A DNA stretch of 42,630 nt, taken from positions 1 through 42,630 of the forward strand of contig NZ_FOJP01000029.1 in the NCBI RefSeq assembly GCF_900111835.1, given 5' to 3'. This document shows, piece by piece, positions 1 to 9,767 of this stretch. The notes under the pieces are model-generated. The model did not search any database. It had not been told where the DNA came from and was given only the letters and a program-made list of their open reading frames with translations. The translations under genes were made by a program, and so were the position numbers. Position 1 is the first letter of the stretch, and every line of letters begins with the position of its first letter. The DNA comes from Metapseudomonas otitidis (GTDB taxonomy: Bacteria; Pseudomonadota; Gammaproteobacteria; Pseudomonadales; Pseudomonadaceae).

Positions 1-76
1 TGGCGTCCCCTAGGGGACTCGAACCCCTGTTACCGCCGTGAAAGGGCGGTGTCCTAGGCCACTAGACGAAGGGGAC
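1..76 (-). tRNA. tRNA-Glu (anticodon TTC)
   Basis: On the minus strand a full cloverleaf is readable. A seven-base acceptor stem (GTCCCCT/AGGGGAC) encloses an anticodon arm CCGCC-CTTTCAC-GGCGG with the TTC anticodon, and a T arm with the GTTCGAGTC loop. The 3' CCA is encoded and is the very first base triplet of the window, so any further tRNA downstream in the same transcript would lie outside. It carries glutamate to GAA/GAG codons and, by general knowledge, to tetrapyrrole synthesis. Confidence 0.97.
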
Positions 77-153
77 GCGGCCCGGAACTTACAACAGCTT
101 TGACGCTTTCTTCCGGCTTCTTTCGCTTTGCCTTTCGGGCATCGCGTCGAAGT

Positions 154-189
154 GGCGCGCATTCTAGGGAGCCATTCGACAGCCGTCAA
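154..189 (-). promoter_or_regulatory. Promoter of tRNA-Glu
   Basis: Reading the minus strand there is a -35 box TTGACG (189-184), a 17-base spacer and a -10 box TAGAAT (166-161), followed by a GC-only discriminator GCGCGCC. An AT-rich run upstream of the -35 box (about 190-225) resembles an UP element. This is the architecture of a strong, stringently controlled stable-RNA promoter. Transcription would begin near 154, leaving a leader of roughly 77 bases before the mature tRNA. The -10 plus discriminator 13-mer recurs upstream of speE. Confidence 0.75.
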
Positions 190-311
190 CCCTCTATCAA
201 AAACTTTTCAAAATCAAAGACTTCAGGCCAAAACATGACGCAGAGCTATGAGGGGACAAGCCAAGCCACTACACTCCGGCGAAACGCTCAATCCACGGGA
301 GCTGTAAGAAG

Positions 312-1079
312 ATGTCCCCACTCCTGATCACCCTGGTGGTAATAGCCGGCATCGTTCTGCTGCTGGTCATCGGCTATGCCAACCATGTGGTGGAAAACAG
401 CAAGCTGGAGAAGGCCCGCCAGCGCGCCGACCTCCAGGACCGCTTGCGCCGCTGCGCCGACCTGTCCGAATCCCTGCCCGGCCAGTTCATGACGCCCGAG
501 CTGAAGCTCACCCTCACCCGCCTGCAATTGCTGTTCTGCGAACGCCTTCTACCCCTGGATAAAGGCAATGCACAACTGAAGGTGCAGATAGAAGAGCTGC
601 GCGGCCTGGTGAACCTGGGCGAAGGCATGCCGATCCGCAATGCGCCGATCAAGGTGCTCAACGAAGCCCAGGCCAAGGAAGTACGCTTCCAGCTGGAGTC
701 CCTGCACGGCCAGCTCACCCGCTCGGCGAAGGACGGCTACCTGCCGGTGGCCGATGCCAAGCGCTGGGTCAACGACATCCGCGGCATGCTGGTTCAGCTG
801 CACATCGAGTTCTTCACCAATATCGGCGCCCAGGCCCTGCATGACGGCCAGCCGCGCCAGGCCCGCCTGGCCTTCGAGCGCGGCGTGCAGTACCTGCAGA
901 AGCAGCCCGATCCGGCCCGCTACAAGACCCAGCTGCAGGCCCTGCAAGCGCAGCTGGCCCGTGCCGATGCCCTCTCCCTCGACAAGAAGCCTGCCCCCGA
1001 AGAGCCAAGCGAACTCACCGCCGGCCTCGACCAGCTGGACGACGAGGACATGTGGAAGAAGAAGAACATCTACGACTGA
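312..1079 (+). CDS. Membrane-anchored hypothetical protein, coiled-coil rich
   Basis: A 255-residue protein not assigned to a named family. It begins with one hydrophobic helix (about residues 4-23), which could be an N-terminal anchor. The rest is charged, helical and rich in Leu/Gln/Arg, with an acidic Lys-rich tail (ends DDEDMWKKKNIYD). A TPR-like stretch about residues 170-200 (NIGAQALHDGQPRQARLAFERGVQYLQ) suggests a helical repeat fold. It starts 235 bases from the divergent tRNA-Glu and is followed 36 bases later by a GST gene, so the two may be cotranscribed. Its position before a GST and the SagS-like kinase resembles PA2820 in PAO1 (recalled, not checked). Function unknown. Confidence 0.8.
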   Translation: MSPLLITLVVIAGIVLLLVIGYANHVVENSKLEKARQRADLQDRLRRCADLSESLPGQFMTPELKLTLTRLQLLFCERLLPLDKGNAQLKVQIEELRGLVNLGEGMPIRNAPIKVLNEAQAKEVRFQLESLHGQLTRSAKDGYLPVADAKRWVNDIRGMLVQLHIEFFTNIGAQALHDGQPRQARLAFERGVQYLQKQPDPARYKTQLQALQAQLARADALSLDKKPAPEEPSELTAGLDQLDDEDMWKKKNIYD

Positions 1080-1115
1080 TCCGCACCCCGCCCTGCTCAG
1101 ACGAGGACAACAACG

Positions 1116-1778
1116 ATGAGCATCACCCTGTACGGCGCACCCCTGTCCCCTTTCGTGCGCAAGGTTCGCCTGTGCCTGCTGGAGAAGGCGCTGGACTACC
1201 AGCTGGAGATCATCACCCCGTTCGGCCAACCGGCCTGGTACCGGGAACTGAACCCGCTGGGCCGCATTCCCGCGCTGCGTGATGGCGACTTCACCCTCGC
1301 CGACTCCAGCGTGATCGGCCAGTACCTGGAAGAGAAACATCCGGAGCTTATGCCGCTCTACGGCACCGATGCGCAGCAGAGCGCGCGCATCCGCTGGCTG
1401 GAGAAGTACGCCGACTACGAGCTCGCCCCGCTCACCACCTTCACGGTGTTCCGCAACCGGGTGCTCAAGCCCACCATGGGCAAACCGTCGGACGAGGAAG
1501 CGATAAAGGCAGCGCTCCTGGACAAGCTGCCGCCGCACTTCGACTACCTGGAAAAGACCCTGGGCAATGCGGACTACTTCGTAGGCGAAGGCCCGACCAT
1601 GGCGGACCTGGCCCTGTGCTGCCAACTGATCAACATGGAACACGGCGGCGAAACCATCGACGCCAGTCGCTGGCCGGCGCTGGCTGCCCACTACCAGCGC
1701 ATCCGCGCCCGGGAGTCGGTCCAGGCCGTGCTGCCGGGTGAGCAACGCATGATCGACAAGCTCTCCGGCAAGGCCTGA
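1116..1778 (+). CDS. Glutathione S-transferase family protein
   Basis: A 220-residue cytosolic protein of normal GST length. The N-terminal thioredoxin-like domain (residues 1-80) opens with LYGAPLSPFVRKVRL, where the Ser of SPF is the likely glutathione-activating residue. It continues with the cis-proline loop NPLGRIPAL and the gamma-glutamyl-binding pair DSS. The helical C-terminal domain contains the N-capping motif TMADLALCC. The reaction is expected to be glutathione conjugation or reduction of an unknown small molecule. It follows the upstream hypothetical by 36 bases and ends convergently against the fRMsr gene. Substrate cannot be told from sequence. Confidence 0.92.
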   Translation: MSITLYGAPLSPFVRKVRLCLLEKALDYQLEIITPFGQPAWYRELNPLGRIPALRDGDFTLADSSVIGQYLEEKHPELMPLYGTDAQQSARIRWLEKYADYELAPLTTFTVFRNRVLKPTMGKPSDEEAIKAALLDKLPPHFDYLEKTLGNADYFVGEGPTMADLALCCQLINMEHGGETIDASRWPALAAHYQRIRARESVQAVLPGEQRMIDKLSGKA

Positions 1779-1792
1779 TCCCAGCCCCACCG

Positions 1793-1819
1793 ATCCCGGC
1801 ACCGCCATGGTGCCGGGAT
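1793..1819. terminator. Hairpin between convergent GST and fRMsr genes
   Basis: An 11-bp perfect stem ATCCCGGCACC / GGTGCCGGGAT with a five-base loop lies in the 47-base gap between two convergent stop codons. It is followed on the plus strand by only a short pyrimidine stretch, so it is a plausible but weak bidirectional terminator. Confidence 0.55.
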
Positions 1820-1825
1820 GTTCCC

Positions 1826-2308
1826 TCAGCAGTCGGTCAACCGCAGGAAGATCGACGCCAGGTTCTCGATGCCCGCCTGGTCCGCCTCGCTGAAACGCCC
1901 GACGCTCGGGCTGTCCAGATCCAGCACCCCGATCAGCACGCCGTTCTTCACCAGCGGAACCACCAGCTCGCTGTTGGAGGCACTGTCGCAGGCGATATGG
2001 CCGGGGAAGGCATGCACATCTTCCACACGCTGGGTCGCGCGAGTGCGGGCAGCCGCCCCGCAAACGCCCTTGTCGAAGGGAATCCGTACGCAGGCGACCT
2101 TGCCCTGGAACGGCCCGAGCACCAGTTGCTCATTCTTGTTGAGGTAGAAGCCGGCCCAGTTCAGGTCGGGCAGCTCATTGAACAGGAACGCCGCGAACTG
2201 CGAGGCATTGGCGATGAAATCACGCTCGTCGGCCAGCAGGGATTCCAGTTGCGCCGCCAGCAGCGCGTAGCCGTCGAGGCCGGCACCGGCGGTTTTCAGA
2301 TCGATCAT
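1826..2308 (-). CDS. msrC: Free methionine-(R)-sulfoxide reductase (GAF domain)
   Basis: A 160-residue single-GAF protein matching the fRMsr family, which reduces free L-methionine-(R)-sulfoxide using thioredoxin. The signature cysteines are visible: two in the segment GKVACVRIPFDKGVCGAAA and one in HIACDSASNSE, corresponding to the three conserved Cys of the E. coli enzyme. The start was set at MIDLKTAG (2308), whose ATG overlaps the TGA of the upstream DUF815 ATPase gene (TGATG), implying translational coupling. Together with MsrB at 6674 and the peroxidase nearby it adds to a methionine-oxidation repair theme. Confidence 0.92.
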   Translation of the reverse strand: MIDLKTAGAGLDGYALLAAQLESLLADERDFIANASQFAAFLFNELPDLNWAGFYLNKNEQLVLGPFQGKVACVRIPFDKGVCGAAARTRATQRVEDVHAFPGHIACDSASNSELVVPLVKNGVLIGVLDLDSPSVGRFSEADQAGIENLASIFLRLTDC

Positions 2309-3195
2309 CAAGCAGTCTCCAGCAGCGCCCGGCCAACCCATTGGCGGGCGAATTGATAGGCACAACGGCCGTTACGGTTGCCGCGCCCGAGGGCCCAGCG
2401 GATGGCTTCCTTCTCCAGGGTTTCATCCCAGGTCCACTCCAGCCCGGCGGTAGCGGCCAGGGAGCTGATCCAGTGGCGCACCACCGCCAGGAAGTGTTCC
2501 TGGGTAAAGGGATAGAAGGAGAGCCAGAGGCCGAAGCGGTCGGACAGCGCGATCTTGTCCTCCACCGCTTCGTTGGGGTGGAGTTCGCCGTCCACCATCT
2601 TCCAGTTCTCGTTGTCGCTCTGCTTCTCCGGCACCAGGTGGCGGCGGTTGGACGTGGCATAGAGCAGCACATTGTCCGGCGCCCGTTCCAGGGAGCCATC
2701 GAGCACGCTCTTGAGCACCCGGTAGTCGCCCTCGCCCGCCTCGAACGAGAGGTCGTCGCAGAACAGTACGAAGCGTTGCGGCAGCCCGGCAAGCAGCTCC
2801 ACCACACGGGGCAGGTCGGCCAGGTGGTCACGTTCGATCTCCACCAGGCGCAGCCCTTCCCCGGCATGAGCGGCGAGCAGCGCCCGGACCAGCGAAGACT
2901 TGCCCGTGCCCCGCGCGCCCCACAACAGGGCATGGTTGGCCGGCAGGCCGTCGACGAACTGGCGGGTGTTGCGCGCCAGGGTGTCCCGCTGCGGGTCCAC
3001 GCCGATCAGGTCGTCGAGATCCAGGTCCAGGCTCACCTCCAGCGGCTGCAGGAAGCCGCTGCGCCCGTCGCGGTGCCAGCGCGCCGCCAGGCAACGTTCC
3101 CAGTCGATGACCGGGCGCTCCGCCGGCAGCAGCGGCTCCAGGCGGGCCAGCACCGCGTCGGCGCGTTCGAGGAAGTCGAGCAATCGGGAATCCAC
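2308..3195 (-). CDS. DUF815-family P-loop ATPase
   Basis: A 295-residue AAA-like ATPase. The Walker A motif GARGTGKSS is at about residues 93-101 and a hydrophobic Walker B (FVLFCDD) at about 142-148, followed by a sensor-like YATSN. The family is widespread and of uncertain cellular role. I chose the GTG at 3195 because AAGGAG sits seven bases before it; an in-frame extension reaches 3393 but would run over the sagS promoter region. It is divergent from the SagS-like gene (94-base gap) and its stop overlaps the msrC start, so the pair forms one operon. Confidence 0.88.
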   Translation of the reverse strand: MDSRLLDFLERADAVLARLEPLLPAERPVIDWERCLAARWHRDGRSGFLQPLEVSLDLDLDDLIGVDPQRDTLARNTRQFVDGLPANHALLWGARGTGKSSLVRALLAAHAGEGLRLVEIERDHLADLPRVVELLAGLPQRFVLFCDDLSFEAGEGDYRVLKSVLDGSLERAPDNVLLYATSNRRHLVPEKQSDNENWKMVDGELHPNEAVEDKIALSDRFGLWLSFYPFTQEHFLAVVRHWISSLAATAGLEWTWDETLEKEAIRWALGRGNRNGRCAYQFARQWVGRALLETA

Positions 3196-3289
3196 GTTCC
3201 AACTCCTTGTAATAAGGCACAGCCGGATGGCCGAAAGGTGGGATAGGCTATGCTTGGCAAGCCCACGGAACAAGGCCGAATCACCCCCA

Positions 3290-5597
<2,308 letters not shown>

Positions 5598-5617
<20 letters not shown>

Positions 5618-6071
5618 AGCGCTCCAGCAGCTCGGAGAGCCGCGCGCGCAGCTCGACCATCTCGTCCAGGTCCAGCCCGCTGTCGCAGATCAGTTGCGCG
5701 CGCAGCGCCGCCGTCTCGTCACGCAGGGCCAGCCCCGAGGGGGTGAGCGCCAGGTGCACCTCGCGCTCGTCCTGGGCCGCCCGGCGCCGCTGCACATGAC
5801 CCAGCTGCTCCAGGCGCTTGAGCAAGGGCGTCAGGGTGCCGGAATCCAGCATCAGCCGCTCTCCCAGGGCCTTCACCGTGGGCTGCTCGGGCGGCCGTGC
5901 CTGCCACTCCCAGAGCACCAGCATCGCCAGGTACTGCGGGTAGGTCAGTCCCAGGCGTTCCAGCAACGGCCGGTAGCCCCGGATCACCAGGCGGGAGGCG
6001 GCATAGAGCTTGAAGCAGAGCTGGTTCTCCAGCAGCAGGTCCGCCTCGGACGGTGACGACAACGGCTTCAT
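5598..6071 (-). CDS. ospR: MarR-family thiol redox regulator OspR
   Basis: A 157-residue winged-helix regulator of the OhrR/OspR type. The redox cysteine lies in LENQLCFKLY (Cys19) and a second cysteine is Cys129. P. aeruginosa OspR is known to use Cys24 and Cys134, so both are offset by exactly five residues here, which strongly supports the assignment. The DNA-binding segment (GERLMLDSGTLTPLLKRLEQLG) and wing are intact. In P. aeruginosa OspR represses the adjacent glutathione peroxidase and is inactivated by peroxide. Its ATG overlaps the stop of gpx (ATGA), so gpx and ospR are cotranscribed and likely autoregulated from the operator at 6617-6630. Confidence 0.93.
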
Positions 6072-6553
6072 TTCAGCAGCGCTTCGATCTCGGCGGTGAG
6101 TTCCTCGGGCTTGGTGGTGGGCGCGAAGCGCTTGACCTCACGACCCTCGCCGTCGATCAGGAACTTGGTGAAGTTCCATTTGATGCCCTGGCTGCCCAGC
6201 AGGCCCGGAGCCCGCTTCTTCAGCGCGACGTAGAGCGGGTGGGCCCCCGCGCCGTTGACTTCGATCTTGCGGAACAGCGGGAAGGTCACGCCGAAGTTCA
6301 GCTCGCAGAACTCCGAGATCGCCCCTTCGTCACCCGGCTCCTGCTTGCCGAACTGGTTGCAGGGGAAGCCCAGCACCACTAGGCCCTTGTCGCGGTATTG
6401 CTGCCAGATCGCCTCCAGCCCCTTGTACTGGGGGGTGAAGCCGCACTTGCTGGCGGTGTTGACCACCAGCAGCGCCTTGCCGCCGAAGTCCGCCAGGGTC
6501 TTCTGTTCGCCCTTGATGGTGGTGACGGGAATGTCGAGAAGCCGATCGCTCAT
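6068..6553 (-). CDS. Glutathione peroxidase
   Basis: A 161-residue thiol peroxidase of the GPx family that reduces hydrogen and lipid peroxides in the cytoplasm. The peroxidatic cysteine is in NTASKCGFTPQYKGLE, the conserved Gln in GFPCNQFGKQEPG and the Trp/Asn in KWNFTKFLID; cysteine, not selenocysteine, is used. The start is MSDRLLDIP at 6553, preceded by GAGG; a longer in-frame version would run into the promoter. It is first in the gpx-ospR operon, the arrangement of PA2826-PA2825 in PAO1. Confidence 0.95.
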   Translation of the reverse strand: MSDRLLDIPVTTIKGEQKTLADFGGKALLVVNTASKCGFTPQYKGLEAIWQQYRDKGLVVLGFPCNQFGKQEPGDEGAISEFCELNFGVTFPLFRKIEVNGAGAHPLYVALKKRAPGLLGSQGIKWNFTKFLIDGEGREVKRFAPTTKPEELTAEIEALLK

Positions 6554-6599
6554 GGTGCGTGCCTCAGTTAATGAAGGTCGGGAAGGGAAAGCCGCGACA

Positions 6600-6630
6600 A
6601 AAATAGCGCTCAACTAAATTGCACGCAATT
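6600..6630 (-). promoter_or_regulatory. Candidate gpx-ospR promoter with OspR operator
   Basis: The perfect inverted repeat AATTGC-AC-GCAATT occupies 6617-6630, 64 bases before the gpx start. On the minus strand a weak promoter can be drawn with -35 TTGCGT (6628-6623), a 17-base spacer and -10 TATTTT (6605-6600), so the operator would cover the -35 box. AT-rich palindromes of this kind are typical binding sites of MarR/OhrR regulators. Assignment to OspR is inferred from position. Confidence 0.6.
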
Positions 6631-6639
6631 CAATCGAGC

Positions 6640-6668
6640 AAAAATAAAGCCCGCCAGCGGCGGGCTTT
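6640..6668 (-). terminator. Intrinsic terminator of msrB
   Basis: On the minus strand the stem AAAGCCCGCC / GGCGGGCTTT with a three-base loop is followed by ATTTTT. It begins six bases after the msrB stop codon and lies just before the gpx-ospR promoter, insulating the two units. Confidence 0.85.
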
Positions 6669-6673
6669 GGCAT

Positions 6674-7069
6674 TCAGTCCCGAGGCACGAGCTTCAGCGC
6701 CACGGAATTGATGCAGTAGCGCAGGCCGGTCGGCCTGGGTCCATCGGGGAAGACATGCCCCAGGTGCGCCTCGCAACGGGCACAGCGCACCTCGACGCGG
6801 TGCATGCCGTGGCTGAAGTCCTCCAGCTCGGCGATGGCCTGGTCGTTCACCGGCTGGAAGTAGCTGGGCCAGCCGCTGCCGGAGTCGTACTTGGCATCGG
6901 AATCGAACAGCGCCGCACCGCAGCAGGCGCAATGGTAGATGCCGGGTGTCTTGGTGCCGTTGTATTCGCCGGTGAAGGGCCGTTCGGTACCCCCCAGGCG
7001 GCAGACGTGGAACTGCGCGTCGGTCAGCTCTTCGCGCCAGGCTTCAAGGGGTTTGTCCAGCTTTTCCAT
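6674..7069 (-). CDS. msrB: Peptide methionine-(R)-sulfoxide reductase MsrB
   Basis: A 131-residue single-domain MsrB that repairs protein methionine-(R)-sulfoxide. Both structural-zinc pairs are visible (CACC and CARC), as are the [11 protein letters not shown] substrate loop, GSGWPSY, and the catalytic cysteine in RYCINSVAL. The start MEKLDKPL at 7069 has a GAGGTGA ribosome-binding site eight bases upstream. No signal peptide, so cytosolic. It is divergent from alaA across 182 bases and ends in its own terminator. Confidence 0.96.
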   Translation of the reverse strand: MEKLDKPLEAWREELTDAQFHVCRLGGTERPFTGEYNGTKTPGIYHCACCGAALFDSDAKYDSGSGWPSYFQPVNDQAIAELEDFSHGMHRVEVRCARCEAHLGHVFPDGPRPTGLRYCINSVALKLVPRD

Positions 7070-7125
7070 AGGGTCACCTCGTTGCGGAAAAAAGCCCGAC
7101 CCGTACCTTTTCCGGCCATCGGGCC

Positions 7126-7142
7126 GCACGTATCATGCGTGC
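7126..7142. promoter_or_regulatory. Imperfect palindrome between msrB and alaA
   Basis: GCACGTAT-C-ATGCGTGC is a 17-base palindrome with one mismatched pair in the 182-base divergent gap. It contains TATCAT (7131-7136), which could serve as a -10 box towards alaA, so it could be an operator. No recognised -35 box or regulator can be assigned. Confidence 0.35.
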
Positions 7143-7251
7143 CTTCGGGCGCCAGTCTGGCAGCGGCGCTGCCGGCTGCCAAGGTATCCGCCCCTTCCAC
7201 TGCCCCAGCGGCCGCCCCCGGCGCATCAACACATTCGGGACCCTCAGAACC

Positions 7252-8463
7252 ATGCAGTTCAGCAAATCCAACAAGCTCGCCAACGTCTGCTACGACATTC
7301 GCGGGCCGGTGCTCAAGCACGCCAAGCGTCTGGAAGAGGAAGGCCAACGCATCCTCAAGCTGAACATCGGCAACCCGGCCCCCTTCGGCTTCGAAGCGCC
7401 GGAGGAAATCCTCCAGGACGTCATCCGCAACCTGCCCACCGCCCAGGGCTACAGCGACTCCAAGGGCCTGTTCAGCGCCCGCAAGGCCGTCATGCAGTAC
7501 TACCAGCAGAAGCAGGTGGAAGGCGTCGGCATCGAGGACATCTACCTGGGCAACGGCGTCTCCGAGCTGATCGTGATGGCCCTGCAGGCCCTGCTGAACA
7601 ATGGCGACGAGGTGCTGATCCCGGCCCCCGACTACCCGCTCTGGACCGCCTCCGTGGCCCTGGGTGGCGGCAAGCCGGTGCACTACCTGTGCGACGAGCA
7701 GGCCGGCTGGTTCCCGGACATTGCCGACATGAAGGCGAAGATCACCTCCAACACCAAGGCCCTGGTGCTGATCAACCCCAACAACCCCACCGGCGCCGTG
7801 TACTCCCGCGAGCTGCTACTGGAGATCGTCGAGCTGGCCCGCCAGCACAACCTGGTGATCTTCTCCGACGAGATCTACGACAAGATCCTCTATGACGAAG
7901 CCCAGCACATCTCCACCGCCTCCCTGGCGCCGGACGTGCTCTGCCTGACCTTCAACGGGCTGTCCAAGTCCTACCGCGTGGCCGGCTTCCGCTCCGGCTG
8001 GATCGCCATCTCCGGGCCCAAGCACCGCGCCCAGAGCTACATCGAAGGCCTCGACATCCTGGCCAACATGCGCCTGTGCGCCAACGTGCCGAGCCAGCAC
8101 GCCATCCAGACCGCACTCGGCGGCTACCAGAGCATCAACGACCTGGTCCTGCCCGGCGGCCGCCTGCTGGAGCAGCGCAACCGCGCCTGGGAACTGCTCA
8201 ACGACATCCCTGGCGTCAGCTGCGTCAAGCCCATGGGCGCGCTCTATGCCTTCCCGCGCATCGATCCGAAGGTCTGCCCGATCCACAACGACGAGAAATT
8301 CGTACTCGACCTGCTGCTCTCCGAGAAGCTGCTGATCGTCCAGGGCACTGCCTTCAACTGGCCGTGGCCGGACCACTTCCGCGTGGTCACCCTGCCCCGC
8401 GTCGACGACCTCGAGCAGGCCATCGGTCGCATCGGCAACTTCCTCAAGACCTACCGCCAGTAA
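7252..8463 (+). CDS. alaA: Glutamate-pyruvate aminotransferase AlaA
   Basis: A 403-residue fold-type I PLP enzyme, the normal length for AlaA, which transfers the amino group of glutamate to pyruvate to make alanine. Visible motifs are the substrate/cofactor segment NIGNPAPFGFE, NPNNPTGAVYS, the Asp-X-Tyr pair in SDEIYDKILYD, the Schiff-base lysine in NGLSKSYRVAGFRSGW and the C-terminal arginine in DHFRVVTLP. The start MQFSKSNKLANV at 7252 fits the family; an upstream extension covers only the leader. An SDR gene follows 13 bases later with a good AAGGAG site, and a third small gene after that, suggesting one transcript. Confidence 0.93.
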   Translation: MQFSKSNKLANVCYDIRGPVLKHAKRLEEEGQRILKLNIGNPAPFGFEAPEEILQDVIRNLPTAQGYSDSKGLFSARKAVMQYYQQKQVEGVGIEDIYLGNGVSELIVMALQALLNNGDEVLIPAPDYPLWTASVALGGGKPVHYLCDEQAGWFPDIADMKAKITSNTKALVLINPNNPTGAVYSRELLLEIVELARQHNLVIFSDEIYDKILYDEAQHISTASLAPDVLCLTFNGLSKSYRVAGFRSGWIAISGPKHRAQSYIEGLDILANMRLCANVPSQHAIQTALGGYQSINDLVLPGGRLLEQRNRAWELLNDIPGVSCVKPMGALYAFPRIDPKVCPIHNDEKFVLDLLLSEKLLIVQGTAFNWPWPDHFRVVTLPRVDDLEQAIGRIGNFLKTYRQ

Positions 8464-8476
8464 AAGGAGCACCGCC

Positions 8477-9223
8477 ATGGGCCAGCCCCGCCGCTACCTG
8501 CTCACCGGCGCCAGTTCCGGCATCGGCATGGCCCTGGCCCGCGAGCTGGCTGCACGAGGACATGACCTGGCCCTGGCGGCACGCCGGGAGGAAACCCTCC
8601 AGCAACTCGCCGAAGAGCTGCGCGCGCACCACGGTCGGAACATCGCCGTGCTGCCCCTCGACGTCACCGACTACGCCGCCTGCCAGGACGCCGTGGGCCT
8701 GGCGAAGAACGCCCTGGGCGGGCTCGACGGGCTCATCGCCAACGCCGGCATCGGCCTGGCGGGCAAGGTCGGCACGGGCCGTTTCGAGCGCTTCCAGCAG
8801 ACCCTGGAGACCAACCTGATCGGCACCGTCGCCTGCCTCGACGCCGCTGCCCAGCTGTTCCGCGAGCAAGGCCATGGCCACCTGGTGGCCGTGGCCTCGG
8901 TTGCCGGCAAGCGCGGCCTGCCGGCAACCGCCGGTTATTCGGCGAGCAAGGCCGGGCTGATCAGCTACATGGAAGCCCTCGAACTGGAGCTGTACCGCAG
9001 CCCCCTGCGCACCACCCTGCTGCTGCCCGGCTACATCGACACCCCCATCAACCAGGGAGCAGGGCCGCGCCCCTTCCTCATCGACGTGGAGCGCGGCGCC
9101 CGGCTGATCGCCCAGCACATCGAGCGCCAGACACGCCGCGCCTACGTGCCCGGCTGGCCCTGGGCGCTGATCGGCCGCCTACTGCCGCTGCTCCCCAACG
9201 CGCTGCTGGCGCGAGCACTCTGA
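8477..9223 (+). CDS. Short-chain dehydrogenase/reductase
   Basis: A 248-residue classical SDR. It has the nucleotide-binding TGASSGIG at the N-terminus, NAGIG in the fourth strand, the catalytic Ser in VASVAGKRG and Tyr-X3-Lys in YSASK. The Arg-Arg after the second strand suggests NADP(H). The C-terminus (WALIGRLLPLLPNALLARAL) is hydrophobic and may form a membrane-associating helix, as in SDRs acting on lipids. It lies between alaA and a small hypothetical with two bases to the next start. Substrate unknown. Confidence 0.9.
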   Translation: MGQPRRYLLTGASSGIGMALARELAARGHDLALAARREETLQQLAEELRAHHGRNIAVLPLDVTDYAACQDAVGLAKNALGGLDGLIANAGIGLAGKVGTGRFERFQQTLETNLIGTVACLDAAAQLFREQGHGHLVAVASVAGKRGLPATAGYSASKAGLISYMEALELELYRSPLRTTLLLPGYIDTPINQGAGPRPFLIDVERGARLIAQHIERQTRRAYVPGWPWALIGRLLPLLPNALLARAL

Positions 9224-9225
9224 CC

Positions 9226-9678
9226 ATGGACCTGCAGATCGACGACTTCTACAAGGATTGCGCAGCCGGCATGCTGACGCTCTACCTCGCCTTCCCCCGC
9301 AAATCCGCGCTGTACGTGGAGGATCTGATCGGCCACGAGGAGCCGGACGAGTTCGGCCTGCCCAGCAAACGCCACCAGGGCTGCCTGGGCGCCCTGATCT
9401 GGTTGGCCGAGGAAGGCTACATCCGCTACGAGAGCACCATCCGCTACGAAGCGCTGGACCAGGCCGTGCTCACGGAGAAGGGCTTCCTGCGCCTGTCACG
9501 CAGCATTCCCCATGCGGTCGGCGACGAAGGCGCCCTGCCGCCGAGCGTGCGCCGGGTGCACGGCACCCTCGCCCACCAGCTGCGCGAAGCACTGGCCAGC
9601 CGCAACAGCGAACGCATCGCGCGGCTGTCACGCCTGCTGTTCTGCGGCCCCGACGGCGCGGCAGGCGACACAGTTTGA
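9226..9678 (+). CDS. Hypothetical protein, possible winged-helix fold
   Basis: A 150-residue soluble protein not assigned to a named family. The order of elements (helix AAGMLTLYLAFPRKSALYVEDLIG, then LGALIWLAEEGYIRYESTIRYEALDQAVLTEKGFLRLSR) reads like a winged-helix domain with a beta wing, and TEKG is common at the end of such folds. No DNA target or ligand can be inferred. It starts two bases after the SDR stop, so is translated from the same message, and corresponds in position to the hypothetical before htpX in PAO1. Confidence 0.8.
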   Translation: MDLQIDDFYKDCAAGMLTLYLAFPRKSALYVEDLIGHEEPDEFGLPSKRHQGCLGALIWLAEEGYIRYESTIRYEALDQAVLTEKGFLRLSRSIPHAVGDEGALPPSVRRVHGTLAHQLREALASRNSERIARLSRLLFCGPDGAAGDTV

Positions 9679-9680
9679 AA

Positions 9681-9720
9681 TAAGGGTTCGGTTGAATCGC
9701 CCTCGCCCGAACCTTATATA
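9681..9720 (+). promoter_or_regulatory. Candidate htpX promoter with overlapping inverted repeat
   Basis: TTGAAT (9692-9697), a 17-base spacer and TATATA (9715-9720) form a good promoter 48 bases before the htpX start. TTGAA in the -35 position also suits the heat-shock sigma factor. An inverted repeat with one bulged base, TAAGGGTTCGG (9681-9691) and CCGAACCTTA (9707-9716), spans the promoter. It could be an operator or a hairpin in read-through RNA from the upstream gene. It lacks a T-run and so is not an intrinsic terminator. Confidence 0.55.
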
Positions 9721-9767
9721 CCCCCGCATATCAAACCGCTTTCCGCCGTGAGGAGACCGCCCCAATC

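Noticed and set aside
549-2063. Long minus-strand open frame of 504 codons across two plus-strand genes
   Set aside because: Its translation is low-complexity Gly/Arg/Leu/Gln-rich text typical of the antisense frame in GC-rich codons, and it opposes two genes with clear domains.
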